Positions 31,080 to 42,900 of a stretch of DNA of 64,000 bases are shown piece after piece; positions within the stretch are counted from its first letter, which is position 1; every line of letters begins with the position of its first letter. The stretch is taken from assembly GCA_027923505.1 (NCBI GenBank), contig BROI01000011.1:930001-994000 (forward strand), read 5' to 3'. Origin of the DNA: Mayamaea pseudoterrestris. Taxonomy: Eukaryota > Bacillariophyta > Bacillariophyceae > Sellaphorales > Sellaphoraceae. The translations under genes and the position numbers were made by a program. A model generated the notes under the pieces. It was given only the letters and a program-made list of their open reading frames with translations. It did not search any database and was not told the DNA's origin.

Positions 31080-31383
31080 GTTGATTTGGATGCTGCCATG
31101 ATGCTTGAAGAGCTGAGTGGTTGTCGAAGTCCGGCAAGTGTGTGAGAAGCTTCATTTTGGCCAACACAGTCCCAATCAGCCTGTCCCTAGCCTATTCAGA
31201 GTTTTACGGAACAGACACCGACAAGACTACGAGTACACGTTTTGCTAAGCTTTTGGAAACAGAACAGTAATGCTGCAAGCTACATTAAATGAGCGGCGCA
31301 GATAGAATGGGTAGCCGCTTATACATCTATACTACGTTTGACTAAGCGTTTTACATAAGCTCTACCTTAACAGTAACTATTTC
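31080..31383. other. Intergenic region
   Basis: Between the tRNA and the 3' end of zinc-knuckle gene 1. No gene seen; it should hold the poly(A) site of the minus-strand gene. Confidence 0.45.
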
Positions 31384-34300
31384 TTAGCAAGCAATGCCCA
31401 ATGTCAATAAATATTGGCGAAGACCGTCAAAACGTGCGTCTCCGTCCGGACAGTGAATGATAACAATAACCTGTGTCATGAGCTCTGCAACTGCCAAGTC
31501 CCACATATCCTTCTCGCGTGCTTCGCGAAGCACAAGGGCGCACTCATCCGTTAACCTTGGAACCTCGCTGGAGAGGGCGTAAAGATTATCACTCAATCGC
31601 TTGCGCTGCGCATACGGAAGTGGCAACGATGGATAGCAGAATGCATCAGTCGCATTCAAAACCTTGGACGGGGTGACGACTCGAAATTGATCAACCTTTA
31701 GCTCCATAGGCTCCATAAAGAGCAGATCGGTTGCCTCTGGGGTTCCATTCAGTGTCGCATACGAACGTTTCCTGCTGCCAGTACTCATTGCACTCCGACT
31801 GGGCGTTGTATGTCGAAGTGGTGTCTGAGCAGGTGTAGTCGCGAAAGATGGCGTTGGAGAATGAAGGTTGCTGCGAGGGCTTGAGCGCATTGACTCGGGC
31901 GTAACTTGCGTGGTTGATGTCACGGGTCCGACAGGAGGCAGCCTGCTTCGCATGCGATCCGGCGACGGACGACTTGGCGTCGAGTCATTGGACCCGGGTT
32001 CTCTGGCATCAAAAAAGTTATTCATTTCCGTCAAAGGCGGAGCTAATGACCCAGGCTCATCTGCCGTGAATGCGTTAACCGACGGAAACACCATGACACC
32101 GATGCTGCGAGCGAGCGATTGCTGATACGGGCAAGTGTGGTTCTGCTTCGGCTGCCCACAGAGCTTACAACGATAACGCATTTTGGGTTGTGGACTGGAA
32201 GGGGCCGAATTCAGGCGCTGGTCGCCTCCACTGATGTTGCCATTCGCCTCGTCAGAGTTTCTAAAATCGTTGCCTTCCGCGGTCGTTTGTCCTCGATGAG
32301 GTGAATCCGGGTCGTCCTCGGCGTATTCATCAGATTCATCAGTCTCTAGGCTTATTTCGACGGGAGGCGTCTCTTCAAACTCCCATGATAACCGACTCTG
32401 GTTCTCGTAATAGCGCCTTGGCAGCTCTTCCTCGTATCTGGACTTGGCGCGGCAGTCTGCATGCCGGGCATCGTTGGTCGATGTTGTCGAGCCAGGAGTA
32501 ATGGTGGCGGAAGTTTGCTTGTCCGGGTCATCGTTGTTAGTTCCTCGAAAAATAGAGTTTTCACCATTGCCTTTACTTTGAACGTTGTCGCGACTGTGCG
32601 GATTCCCTCCAAACGCAAAGATGGAGCTCTCGACGCGCCTGCGCGCAAGAGCAACATCCTGAGGCGACGGCTCGCCGTAAGGGACAGCTGATTCGGTGTT
32701 AGTAGACTCTGCTTCGATAGTCACTGGATTCGTCGAGCCTTCCTTGCCGGAGATTGGCGATTCGAGTAAAGCACTCTTTAAACCTGGCAACAAAAACTCG
32801 CAATCTTTGAAAGCTGATTTATACTTTGCCAAGAACTCGTAAAAAACGAGCGTGCCGTCGGCGTTTTCTTGCCCGCGAATGGCTGCGTAGCCGTATGATG
32901 AAGGGCCAGTTGGCGGACCCTCGCCGTATGATCTACTGTAGGGCAAGGATGTCGCGCCAAGACCAAAGGAACCCACGCTCATGCGTAAATGACTGTCATC
33001 CAGTGGACCTGCTCTCGGACCATTCATGGAGTATGACTGATATACCAATTCCTGCGTTGGAGGGTTCGAGGGATCACCACCTCCAACAACCATGGTCGTC
33101 CCTGTCCTTCGCGATTGGCCATTTGCAACTGCCGACACGTTTCCAAACGAGTTTACTGGACTGTAACTAAGCGTCAGTCCTCCCGAGTTCGCGGTAAGCA
33201 GTTGCTGAGCGAAGTTCCCGGATGTTGCGTGTAGAATTTGAGTTGCAGCCTCTGCATCGACGCTGGCGATGCGACCCATTCCAAACGAATCATTCTGCAA
33301 GGTGGAATCGATGTTGAAAATATTTCCTTCGCCAAAACTATCAAAGGATTGGTTGAATAAGGAGTAGGACTGCGCTGTTTCTATCGAGCCAGAGTGTTTG
33401 CTGTCTTCTGGACTTCGGTTTTCCTGAACATAAAAAGCAGTTAGGTTAGCATATTGATGCCACAAAATCAATGAGTCCAAAGTTGCTCCACGTACCGGCA
33501 ACAGTTCACCCGCCTTTTCCGCAAACGCAGCGCTCTTTTTCGCTCCATCCTTTTCCTCAAACGACGCCGACGGTGTCCGCAGCGAAAGTAACAGCTTTTG
33601 CGGCGAGTCAACCATTTCGGCCGACGATGGAGGTGCTGCTGCTGCATCACCGGGACGTCCCCGAAAGACAGACTCGGCCGTGCCTCGTCGGCTTTGCCGA
33701 CTTGACGTTCGACTATCGGTCCGCTCCACCATTCCGCGATGCTCGTGCTCATTGGCAACGAGCGAAACTTTGGGAATATGAATCGGCGTGGCGCCTCCAA
33801 TGACGAGCGACGTTCCGCCGCCGCCGCCATGTGGTTGCGGTGGAGGCCGATGGCCCATGTTTAGTGCATTGGATCGAACGCCACCGCGCCCGTGATGACT
33901 GTAGCGGTAATCGACTGGGTATGGTCCACTGTGTCGCGAAGGTCGATGGTGGGGATGATGGTGCGGTGTTGGAGGCAGTGGCTGTCCTCGCTCATCATAG
34001 TATTGTTCGCGCGGCATATCGCGGTACCTACCGTCGTGGTGGTAGCGGTCGTCTCGATAGCGAACATTGGAAGTGTATCCTTGCGGATACTCGTTTTGAT
34101 AGCGATAGGATGATCGAGCGGCCGCATCCTCTGGACCAGTCGGCCAATTATGACTACCACTTTGTGGTGGATGCGGCGGCGGAGGTCCTTGTTGATGATG
34201 ATGGTAATGCTGCTGCTGCTTGTCGTAACCATTATGATATCCAGCAGCCGGTGGATCGTCTCGAGCGCTGCTTTCTGGCCATGCCGAGTGTGTTGGTGGC

Positions 34301-34587
34301 AGTCGACCGCCCGCACCTCCACCACTAGTAGTTGGCGGCGGACCATTCGAGTAAGCCTTGGCTGCTGCTGCCGCCGCGGCAGCGGCCGACGATGGGTTCT
34401 CTCCTCCACCACCGTTTCCAAGCACTACCACGGACGATGGCGGAAAGGGCGATCCTCCACCTAATGGCCGCCCCATGGTGGGAGGCGACCGTGATCGGGT
34501 TCTTCCGCCTCGTCGGCTCGTTGCCGTCGTTCGGGGCGGACCTCCGCCGGACGATGGCGATGGACTCGCGTTCACTGCGACTGGCAT
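31384..34587 (-). CDS. Stramenopile-type CxxCGQPKxxHxC zinc-knuckle protein, paralogue 1
   Basis: The open frame gives 1067 residues from the ATG at 34587. The N-terminal third is disordered and Ser/Pro/Gly/His/Tyr-rich, with a poly-Ala run and HHHHQQ and PPPPHPP tracts. The middle is Ser/Asn-rich, with ADGTLVFYEFLAKYKSAFKDCEFLLP and a VALARRRVESSIFAFGG helix. The C-terminal third carries YRCKLCGQPKQNHTCPY, with Cys807, Cys810, His817 and Cys819 arranged as CX2CX6HXC. Next come a conserved SIGVMVFPSVNAFTADEPG and a last helical domain ending WDLAVAELMTQVIVIIHC. All these parts recur in the gene at 51523-53670. A nuclear regulatory role is plausible but unproven. A possible in-frame 72-nt intron lies at 33424-33495. 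Confidence 0.8.
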   Translation of the reverse strand: MPVAVNASPSPSSGGGPPRTTATSRRGGRTRSRSPPTMGRPLGGGSPFPPSSVVVLGNGGGGENPSSAAAAAAAAAKAYSNGPPPTTSGGGAGGRLPPTHSAWPESSARDDPPAAGYHNGYDKQQQHYHHHQQGPPPPHPPQSGSHNWPTGPEDAAARSSYRYQNEYPQGYTSNVRYRDDRYHHDGRYRDMPREQYYDERGQPLPPTPHHHPHHRPSRHSGPYPVDYRYSHHGRGGVRSNALNMGHRPPPQPHGGGGGTSLVIGGATPIHIPKVSLVANEHEHRGMVERTDSRTSSRQSRRGTAESVFRGRPGDAAAAPPSSAEMVDSPQKLLLSLRTPSASFEEKDGAKKSAAFAEKAGELLPVRGATLDSLILWHQYANLTAFYVQENRSPEDSKHSGSIETAQSYSLFNQSFDSFGEGNIFNIDSTLQNDSFGMGRIASVDAEAATQILHATSGNFAQQLLTANSGGLTLSYSPVNSFGNVSAVANGQSRRTGTTMVVGGGDPSNPPTQELVYQSYSMNGPRAGPLDDSHLRMSVGSFGLGATSLPYSRSYGEGPPTGPSSYGYAAIRGQENADGTLVFYEFLAKYKSAFKDCEFLLPGLKSALLESPISGKEGSTNPVTIEAESTNTESAVPYGEPSPQDVALARRRVESSIFAFGGNPHSRDNVQSKGNGENSIFRGTNNDDPDKQTSATITPGSTTSTNDARHADCRAKSRYEEELPRRYYENQSRLSWEFEETPPVEISLETDESDEYAEDDPDSPHRGQTTAEGNDFRNSDEANGNISGGDQRLNSAPSSPQPKMRYRCKLCGQPKQNHTCPYQQSLARSIGVMVFPSVNAFTADEPGSLAPPLTEMNNFFDAREPGSNDSTPSRPSPDRMRSRLPPVGPVTSTTQVTPESMRSSPRSNLHSPTPSFATTPAQTPLRHTTPSRSAMSTGSRKRSYATLNGTPEATDLLFMEPMELKVDQFRVVTPSKVLNATDAFCYPSLPLPYAQRKRLSDNLYALSSEVPRLTDECALVLREAREKDMWDLAVAELMTQVIVIIHCPDGDARFDGLRQYLLTLGIAC

Positions 34588-34826
34588 GGTAAATCTAATT
34601 TAGAGTGTTGCTGATTAGTGGTTATGAGAAACTGTCGACGCCTTTGCAATGATCCGGAAGACAGCTCGTTTAAACTGTGAGAAGAGAAGCAGAGGAACGA
34701 ATAAATGAGAGTTAGTATGGCGCATTTGATCATCTGCTGCATCCACTGATACATCATGAACTCTCTTTGTCTGCAGTCCATTCATCAAGAATCTATATCA
34801 ACTGCACCTCCAATCTGATGCAGCAT

Positions 34827-35098
34827 TTAAACTGCAAAGACGAACGGAAGCACCTCCAGGGCTAAGTTCTCCAAGAAGTCTTGCTTTGCACCAACACTTT
34901 CTGTCATCATTATACGTTCTCTTTGCTTCTCTTTTTCAAACTCACCACTGCTGCACAGTTATATGCGACTAAAGTATACTGCAAAAAGGCCAACGAAACA
35001 AAAACATGGATGAGCTCAAGAGACTCGTTGTGTGTGTTGTTGATCGGTTGAACGGTCGCTTCGTCTGCGTTGCGCTTGGGAGAACCGGAGCGACTCAT
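34827..35098 (-). CDS. Possible 69-residue protein, two exons
   Basis: Exon 1 would run from the ATG at 35098 to 34946 (51 codons, MSRSGSPKRNADEATVQPIN...). It includes one hydrophobic helix (HVFVSLAFLQYTLVAYNCAAV) and ends at GTG/GTGAGT. With a 62-bp intron (34884-34945, typical size here), exon 2 at 34883-34827 continues in phase as QDFLENLALEVLPFVFAV and a stop. The acceptor (TGCAAAG) lacks a good pyrimidine tract, so the model is tentative. It would be a small single-pass or hairpin membrane protein of unknown function, divergent from nothing and downstream of the zinc-knuckle promoter. Confidence 0.25.
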
Positions 35099-35412
35099 GG
35101 AACGACGTCGAAGGTTCGATTACTCGCTCGCGCATCCACAACATATATCTAACAACGCAAAGGCTCTATGCTCCGCAGTTGCCAATGCTAAAGCCTGAAG
35201 GACTTGGGGCGTTGAGCGATTGATAGCTACTAGCGTAGTCGTTCTGCAGCGTCGCATCTTTCAACGATGGATCAATTGTCGTATGTATCAGTCGCGCAAG
35301 CGTTGTTCGTCCCTCCACTAACGTAGCTCATACCTTGACCATTTCACTTCACATTATACAACTAGCTGATGTAACATGGCAACTTATTCCAACATTGAAC
35401 TAACCAACATGA
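35099..35412. other. Intergenic region
   Basis: Flank between the doubtful small gene and the 3' end of the Tic22-like gene. No coding frame or repeat seen. Confidence 0.4.
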
Positions 35413-36585
35413 TTAACGCATTGGACGCAAACGACACTTGCCATTGCCTCGCGCCGACATTGCTTCCTTGTATTGAATGCTGCGACTAGACGGAATAAAG
35501 GTTACATGCTGCAAATCAGGTCCACTTTGCGAAATGAATCGATTCTTGAGCGGCTGAAGAAGCTTGTCGCGAATACTTTGTCGTTGTTTCCGCGCGCACT
35601 CATCACGGTCAATCGACGTGAGCAAATCCATCAAGTTGAAGACTTGCACGCCAGCTGGTTCCTCCGCAACAATGGCTTTTTTGTTTCTCGACCGCAACGT
35701 TTGCCAGGCACTTTGCATGTCCTCATAGTTGAAGAACATTGGAATTTCATGCTGCACACCAGTCGTCAGTCGCTTGATTAATGGCAATCGCTTTTGCATT
35801 TGCGGATTCCAAAAGACTGGAATACCAGTGTAGCCGTCCATGTGAGCATTCGCCGCTTGCATGGCCGTTTGCTTCTTTTGGCGGTTCATCTTGCTCTCCT
35901 GCTTGGTCCGACGTCGCTCCAGTCGCGTGGCGTCAATGGCCGATGTCCCCAAGACTGCCGCTTGCGCATCCTCGGTGGGATTGTCGGAAAACAAGCCGAC
36001 GCGCTCTCGTCCAATGCATCGGGCTGCATAGTATAGTTGACGCTTTGGCGGTACAATCTTGTAGCGCAGTGAACCGCTATCGGATGGCAGACTGCCCGTC
36101 AGCGGATCTGGTGGTTGACCCGTCAGCAAGCCGCCGCCCAAGTTGGATGCCTGGCGTAGAGCCTTGGCAAGACTAAAGGATGTCAGGCGCAAGTCTGCCG
36201 ACTGCATGTTCTCCATTTGCTTCATTTCTCCATGAACGCCAAGCGCATCGTCTGGATCCATAAAGTAGAGACATACGGTTCGAAACTCGTTGCTTTCGTC
36301 CGTGACGGACTGGGGCTTGTTGCCACTGGTACGTGCAGTATCTTGATCCAAGCCAGAAACCTTTTCCATGTTCATGTAGGGACTTCCCCATGGCGTAGTG
36401 ACGGAAAAGACGGGATGTCCGCCCACTCGGTCATATGGAGTGTCGCTCTGGGTGGCCGATCCGAAGAGCGAATTGAGGTTCAAGAAGCGACGGATCTGTC
36501 GAGGAATTTGAACATGAACTGGATAATCCGAGGCATCGACTGAAGATGCTAGTAGAGTAAGGGAGACTACCGGTAGTAGGCGCAT
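35413..36585 (-). CDS. TIC22: Tic22-like plastid protein import factor
   Basis: The start at the ATG at 36585 gives 390 residues beginning with a signal peptide (MRLLPVVSLTLLASSVDA); an ATG at 36663 in the same frame would bury it. The body has two related halves, as in the Tic22 fold. The first runs from GGHPVFSVTTPWGSPYM to TVCLYFMDPDDALGVHGEM. The second runs from YTGIPVFWNPQM to EIPMFFNYEDMQSAW and VFNLMDLLTSID. Tic22 proteins work between envelope membranes during protein import; in complex plastids they have ER-type leaders. The residue after the predicted cleavage site is not aromatic. This favours a periplastid or intermembrane location over stroma. A basic loop (ERRRTKQESKMNRQKKQ) is inserted between the halves. 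The family call rests on the paired motifs. Confidence 0.65.
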   Translation of the reverse strand: MRLLPVVSLTLLASSVDASDYPVHVQIPRQIRRFLNLNSLFGSATQSDTPYDRVGGHPVFSVTTPWGSPYMNMEKVSGLDQDTARTSGNKPQSVTDESNEFRTVCLYFMDPDDALGVHGEMKQMENMQSADLRLTSFSLAKALRQASNLGGGLLTGQPPDPLTGSLPSDSGSLRYKIVPPKRQLYYAARCIGRERVGLFSDNPTEDAQAAVLGTSAIDATRLERRRTKQESKMNRQKKQTAMQAANAHMDGYTGIPVFWNPQMQKRLPLIKRLTTGVQHEIPMFFNYEDMQSAWQTLRSRNKKAIVAEEPAGVQVFNLMDLLTSIDRDECARKQRQSIRDKLLQPLKNRFISQSGPDLQHVTFIPSSRSIQYKEAMSARGNGKCRLRPMR

Positions 36586-36910
36586 GTTAGAAACGCTTTT
36601 GATTGAAAAAGACTTGCAGCAAAGTTGCAGATCAACTTGACGCTCGCTAGCTCGTTCCGTCATGGAGGCAAGCGCTGCGACGATTGTGTGGCGGGCCGCG
36701 TGGGCGCGCCAAAATTGCCAAGCGGCACTGAAAAAGCAAAAATTGCGACACTCGCGCGAGTCACACGGTCACATGCCCAGATCCGCGAAACAACAAGGAG
36801 CCGACCAAAAATTTCCTTGCACAGGCGCTATTAACGAAGCTGTTGACTGAGAAAGCCATCGACTGCATGCAGGCTAGCTAGAAGGATTCATTAGTTGCAA
36901 AGCTGAAATC
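36586..36910. other. Divergent promoter region
   Basis: Between the Tic22-like and ARF-GEF start codons. GC-rich, with cgcgcg-type patches near 36700. No gene seen. Confidence 0.45.
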
Positions 36911-39900
36911 ATGTCGTCGTACTTTTCGAGCGTCTTTGGCGGTGCGACCGACGACAAGCCCAAGACCAAGCATGGCTTGTTTGTCGCGACAGTCCTCATG
37001 CCATTGGTGCTTCAGCTACAAAAGGAAATTAGAGGCAGAAAATACAAGGTACGAGAATGCAAAGGGGCTAGTTGCTTTTATTTTACTTTTTGTTACATGT
37101 TAAAATCTCTCACCATTCTATGACCTCTTGCTGTTGCTCGACTGCTGACACCATTCGCAACAGGAAGTCCAAGGCGTCTTTGACGCTGCCGTCGAATCTT
37201 TGAAAGTGTTCGAAGCGGAACAAAGTGAATCCGCAGCTATAGAAACGGCAACTGTCACGACGGAAGACTTGTCGGAAAGCCACGAAGAGTCATCCGAGTT
37301 TGTCAATGTTAACGTCAAGAACAATTCGACCCTGCAGGAAGCACTCGGCGACTTGGATCGTGCCATGGTGGATGTGGATGATCCGCAGTCGCGCGAACCA
37401 ATTGAACCGGCCATTGAAACGACTTTGGAAGCATTCATTGCCGTACTGTCGCATCCAAGTAAAGTTACCAAACCTTGCGACTTGGCGTTGGAAGGCATTG
37501 CCCTCTTGGTGGCGAACCGATACGTTTCGGGCCGCGCCGGCGGCATGACGGACACGAGTGGCAGTGGCCCCAAAGCATTGGAAATTGCGACGCAGCAAGG
37601 CGTTCGACCGCCTCCTCCTAGCCTACTACATCGTCTTGTGGAAAGTGTCGCAAAAATGTCTGAATCAGTAGTCGAGTCGACGCAAGCTTGCATGATCAAG
37701 ACGATGCGAACCATTATGACTTCGCCCAAGTGTGCCGTCCACGAGTCGACCATGCTGCTTGCTATTCGGTCCATTTTTCATGTTTATCTCATTTCAAAAT
37801 CATCCACTGTCAAGGACTTGGCCAAGTCGGCACTCTTGGACATGGATCGACTAATCATGGGACGCATGGAGGCGTACGAGGCAATGTCAAAAACGAAAGA
37901 GCAACAACCAAGGGTCAATGGCGGCACCACTGAAGCGGAAACGTACGATGACAAGAGCACTGCATTCGCCTCGCAGTATCATGCGGATAGCTATGCGCTG
38001 TTTCGATCGCTTTGTAAAATGTCGTCCAAGGAAATTACAGAGGACAAGCAAGACGATGTTCCACTTGGCTTTTCGTTCTTCAATCAGCAAGCGGATCCAA
38101 TGGATTTTGAGGGCAAGATTCTATCGTTGGAGCTTATCTTGGCTGCTGTAGAATTTTCTGGCGAGGCCTTTTGCGAGGGAGACAGATTCGTTTACCTGGT
38201 GCAACACTATCTTTGCGTGTCGCTGCTGAAGAACTGCATGTCAAATAATACACAAGTCGCGTACCTGTCGCAAAAAATCTTTCTCGTTTTGGTAAGTAAT
38301 ACATCAGATGTTGTGCCGACTGCTTGCTTTGCCGTTTGTGAGGCAATCTGACCTTTGGCTTTCGCAGTTGTTCAAATTTAAAGGAGACCTCAAGCAAGAA
38401 ATAGAAGTGTTCATGTCTAATGTCTTTCTTAGAGTGCTCGAGTCCGAGAACTCATCGTTTAAGCAGAAAGGCTTGGTGCTTGAATCTCTACGCGGTCTTT
38501 GCGGAGACCCGGTCCTCTTAACGCAATTGTTTCTCAACTACGATTGCGACTTTGATTCGTCCAATTTGTACAAGGACATTGTCCATATGCTTACAAAAAT
38601 TGGTGGTAAAGCGACGTCATCGATGCTCGGAAGTCTGACAGCATCAAAAAAGGAAGCGGAGCAAGAATTTGAGCTTAGTTTAGCAGGACTTGAAGTGCTC
38701 GTCGCGATTTTGAAAGCATGTCTGAAGGCACTCGGGCTACCGGGAGGCGAAAGCGACCAGAAAGATGACACGGCTGGAGCTAAGATACGCGGCATGCTTC
38801 AAATTGATATCGGATTGGCTGTTGCAAGACCGCCGGATGCCTCAACAATTGCAGCGTTACATGATAGCATGAATGGCGACGAGTTAGCGGTCTCGGTTCG
38901 TGACATAAAAGCGGAAGATCCAGCTGGCACCTTTGCGGATAAGATTGTCGATGCCTTCGAACAGAAGAGAACAGCCGAAGAAAAGTTTGAGACTGGATCT
39001 GTGAAGTTTACTTTGAACCTCAAAACTGGGTTAAATTATTTCATTGAAAATGGCTATTTTGAGAGAAATGCTAAAGCCGTGGCATTGTTCTTTCTTGCGA
39101 ATAAGGACAAGCTGGACAAGACTCAAATGGGTGAAGTACTTGGGCGAGAGCCGGACGCAGCTTTCGTCAAAGGCGAGAAACTTGATGCCGACCAAGGCGG
39201 CAAAGGCTTCTACGTTCGTATCTTGCATCATTACGCCGATGCTTTGGATTTAACCGGGCTCGAGTTTGATGAGGCTATTCGCTTATTTTTGTCCGGATTC
39301 CGTCTTCCTGGCGAGGCTCAGAAAATTGATAGGATCATGGAGAAATTCGCACAGCGTTACGTTGAACAGAACATGAATGTCTTTCCTTCCGCAGATACTG
39401 CCTTTATTTTAGCGTTTTCCGTCATTATGCTTAACACCGATCTCCACAACCCAAGCATAAAGCCTGAAAAGCGCATGTCGCTTGATGGGTTCATCAGAAA
39501 CAATCGAGGCATTGGTGACAACGGAAGTGATCTTCCAGAAGCTTTTCTCACTGATATTTACAACCGCATCAGAGATCGACCATTTAGTCTCAAGGAAGAC
39601 GATGCAGCCCGCGAGCGCGTGGCCCCCCAAAAGTCCATGTTTGAGGCTTCCGTCTTTTTTGAAGGAGCTGCCCTCTTTGGAACGACCACGGAAGACCGTA
39701 AGCGTGATAAATTTAAGAAAGAGCGGGACGAGATTATGGAGGTAACGCAACAACTTGTCCGTCGGCGCACGTCAAAAAAAGACAAGTCAAAGTCGACATC
39801 GCTGTTTACAGAGACAATTCCAGCCGCCGAGGTAGTAAAACCAATCTTCCACGACACATGGGGCCCAATGCTTGGTTTACTGTCACAAACATTAGAGTGC

Positions 39901-42900
39901 GCCGACGATGAAAGGAGTACGGCGCTGTGTCTCAATGCTTTTGTTTATGCCATCAGGATCGCGGCGCACAGTGATATGACTCTTGCACGCGACACATTCA
40001 TATCATCACTCGGCAAATTCACATACTTGGGCTCGATGAAAGACATGAAAAAGAAGAATGTTGAAAGCATTAAGACACTTCTGAGCATTGCTGTTATTGA
40101 TGGCGAACACTTAGGTGATAGCTGGGCGTGCGTTTTGCAATGCATCAGCCAAATCTCCCGATTGAGACTTTCCGCCTCCGGTCTGCGAACCGATGAAAGC
40201 TTTCTTGTAGAACCAGACAAGCCAAAGCAGCAGCCTGCGAAAAGCGGTCGAGATTTTTTTCGAATGCCAGCGCCTGCTGCGCCAACGAAGGTTGAAATAA
40301 TGCAGGCAACTGAGGACAATAACGGATCTTTAGTACTTGAAGCAGTTCAAGAAGTTTTAATCGACAAGGTGTTTTCGTCTACCGTCAACCTTACAGCGTA
40401 TGCGCTGATTGATTTTCTCACGCAGCTAATTGTGGTGTCTTCTGCTGAGATTGACGGAAAATCAAAGTTTGGTATCACGGGCGTCGATTCGAACCTAGCC
40501 GATCACGCGCCTGCTATTAATTCACGGAGAGCAGGAAGCGAGGGTCCGAGCGTGTTCTCTCTCCTCAAGCTGGTTGAAGTGGCTGACTACAACATGGATA
40601 CCAGGCCAAGATTGGTTTGGTCGCAAGTCTGGGAGAAGATGGCAGCCCATTTTGCCAAAATTGCATGCCATGAGAACGTTCAGATAGCTGCATTTTCGAT
40701 CGACGCTCTTAAGCAGCTGAGTTCCAAGTTCCTTGAAAAACCTGAGCTCGCTGAGTTTAATTTCCAGCGCATGTTTATGAACCCTTTTTTGGTGGTGATG
40801 GAGAACGAGAACAGCAAGCCTGAGATTCGTGAGATGGTTTTACAAGTGATTGACAACACTATTCGGACTCGGTCTCGCAATCTTCGCAGTGGCTGGAAGG
40901 TTATTTTCTCCATCATAAAGCGGTCTGCAGTAGATCGCGACGAAAAGATTGACTTTATGGGCTTGTCGGTTTTGCAGCGTTTACTTGACGAGCATTTGAC
41001 GGAACTTTGTAGCCTTTCTGATAGCAAATCTGAGTCTGATGAGACGACTGAATTGTCCGCAGCCGAGATCCGAGAACGCAACAGCAACGTCGATGATTTT
41101 GTTGGGCTATGCCGCGCATCATTATCTTTTGTTCACCAGGAAGAATCAGACTCTGCGCGACCCATCGGAATAACTATGCGCGCTTTCAGTCACGTCGCAA
41201 TTTATGCCGATCTACTGGCGGAAAAGCAAGTTCTGCCGCCGGCGTCGGGAGCACAGGTAAGATCGGTCTAATCGTATTTTGACATCCGTACATTTTGTTG
41301 TCACTGACCCATATTTGTTAAGTCTACGGATCCGACTGGTTCAGGGTACACCTACGATGGTCTGTCAAGTAAAGATGCGCTGGAAATGGTCCTCTGGCGA
41401 CCCCTTTACGAAGGTCTTGCCGCGGGAATACGTTCTTCGTCGAAAAGTACCGCTGGAGGTGTTGGCTGTCTCCTTCAACGTTCTAGTGTAATGGCGCTTC
41501 GCTCTATCATGCTCAGGCACGGAAACCAATTTACCACCGATCAATTACAGGCAATCCTGGAGCAGAGCATCTTGCCCGCTATTCAAGTTGGTGCTGAATT
41601 GGACAAGTCTCCTGTCATTCGCATTTTGTCTGAGTCTCCAGCAGTCTCAAGTATTGACTTTTTGGTGGAAGCTCCTCATATACCACCTCCACCAAATGAT
41701 ATTTCGATTCTCTCGTTTCGGACTCTTCACCCTCCGCTTAAACGTTCGATTGGGCCGGCTGAACTGATGCTCGAAGCTAGCTTCGCCGATTTGCGTCATG
41801 GCGGAGATGGCGACTTAAGAAAAGCCTTTGCACTCGCAAAAAAGTCTGGTCAGCCGTCAACGCTTGAGCAGCCTTTCCCTGACAGCTGGATTGTGACAAC
41901 CGCACCACTTGCTTTAGGCCTTTTGACTGATGTCATTACAGAGATTTGCATATGGCGAGGCTCAAAAGGACGCGAGAAAATCTGGCCGTTGATTGTCGAG
42001 CAGTTCGAGGCTTGGTGCATTCATTCTAACGAAAAGAGATACGGCAATATCCAGTGGCGACCATGCGAAGCACTTGTACGCATCTCGTGCCGCGAGATTC
42101 GTCGCTGTTTAATTCGGTTGTCGTCATGGGTGCAAGAGCGCGATAACGCTGAAGCATCATTTTGGGCATCGACCGTTCTTTCCATGTTCTCCAGAGTTTT
42201 ATCAAGAAGTCTTGAGACTGAAGAAGCTACGATGAAATATCTAATTCGCGCAAAAACGAACGCTATGTCACGAGGAAAGGTGGAGGAACTCGACCAATCA
42301 GACCAGTCTAATACTCCTGCGGCGGCTGGGCGCGTCAATACCCCCTTTGGCAAGGGCACTGTACTTGAAACTAAAACTGCAATTTTCAACCACATGTCTA
42401 ACGGCTTATCACCCAAGGGTAAGTCTGAGTCCCCGAAGCAGCGTTTTAAAATTAGAGACTACTTTGGCAATCAACAAGCCATTGAGGAGTTGTCAGGCGG
42501 CACTTTTGTGACTACATCGGTGATCGAGCTTGACTTTGGCGCGACGCTCTACCAACCTGTCGGAATCTCCGCAGACAAGAAGCGCTCAGTAGATGGATCT
42601 ATTCAAGGCTCTTACTGGGAAAAGTTCGTTCCCGAGCTTAAGATTCGATGCACCGTCGCCCACTGTCTACAAGTTACACTGGCCGAAACAATTAAAATGT
42701 TTGCACCGCTCGCGACGGAAGAGATTACAGCAAAGTTGCTAAATGATTTGAGCTTTTCGCAAAAGACGGCCGAGTCTGCTCTTGTGAATCAGGACATTTC
42801 CACCGCATTCCAAGAGGCACTGCTGAGCGAGTGGGGCGATGGCGTTGCGGCCGTCGACGAAGCCTTGGAGACAGCTGCCAGACTGTCGCATCTGCATGGA

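Noticed and set aside
33831-34464. Several overlapping plus-strand frames rich in Arg, His or Val opposite the zinc-knuckle gene head.
   Set aside because: Shadow frames caused by the repetitive His/Pro/Ala codons of the real minus-strand gene.
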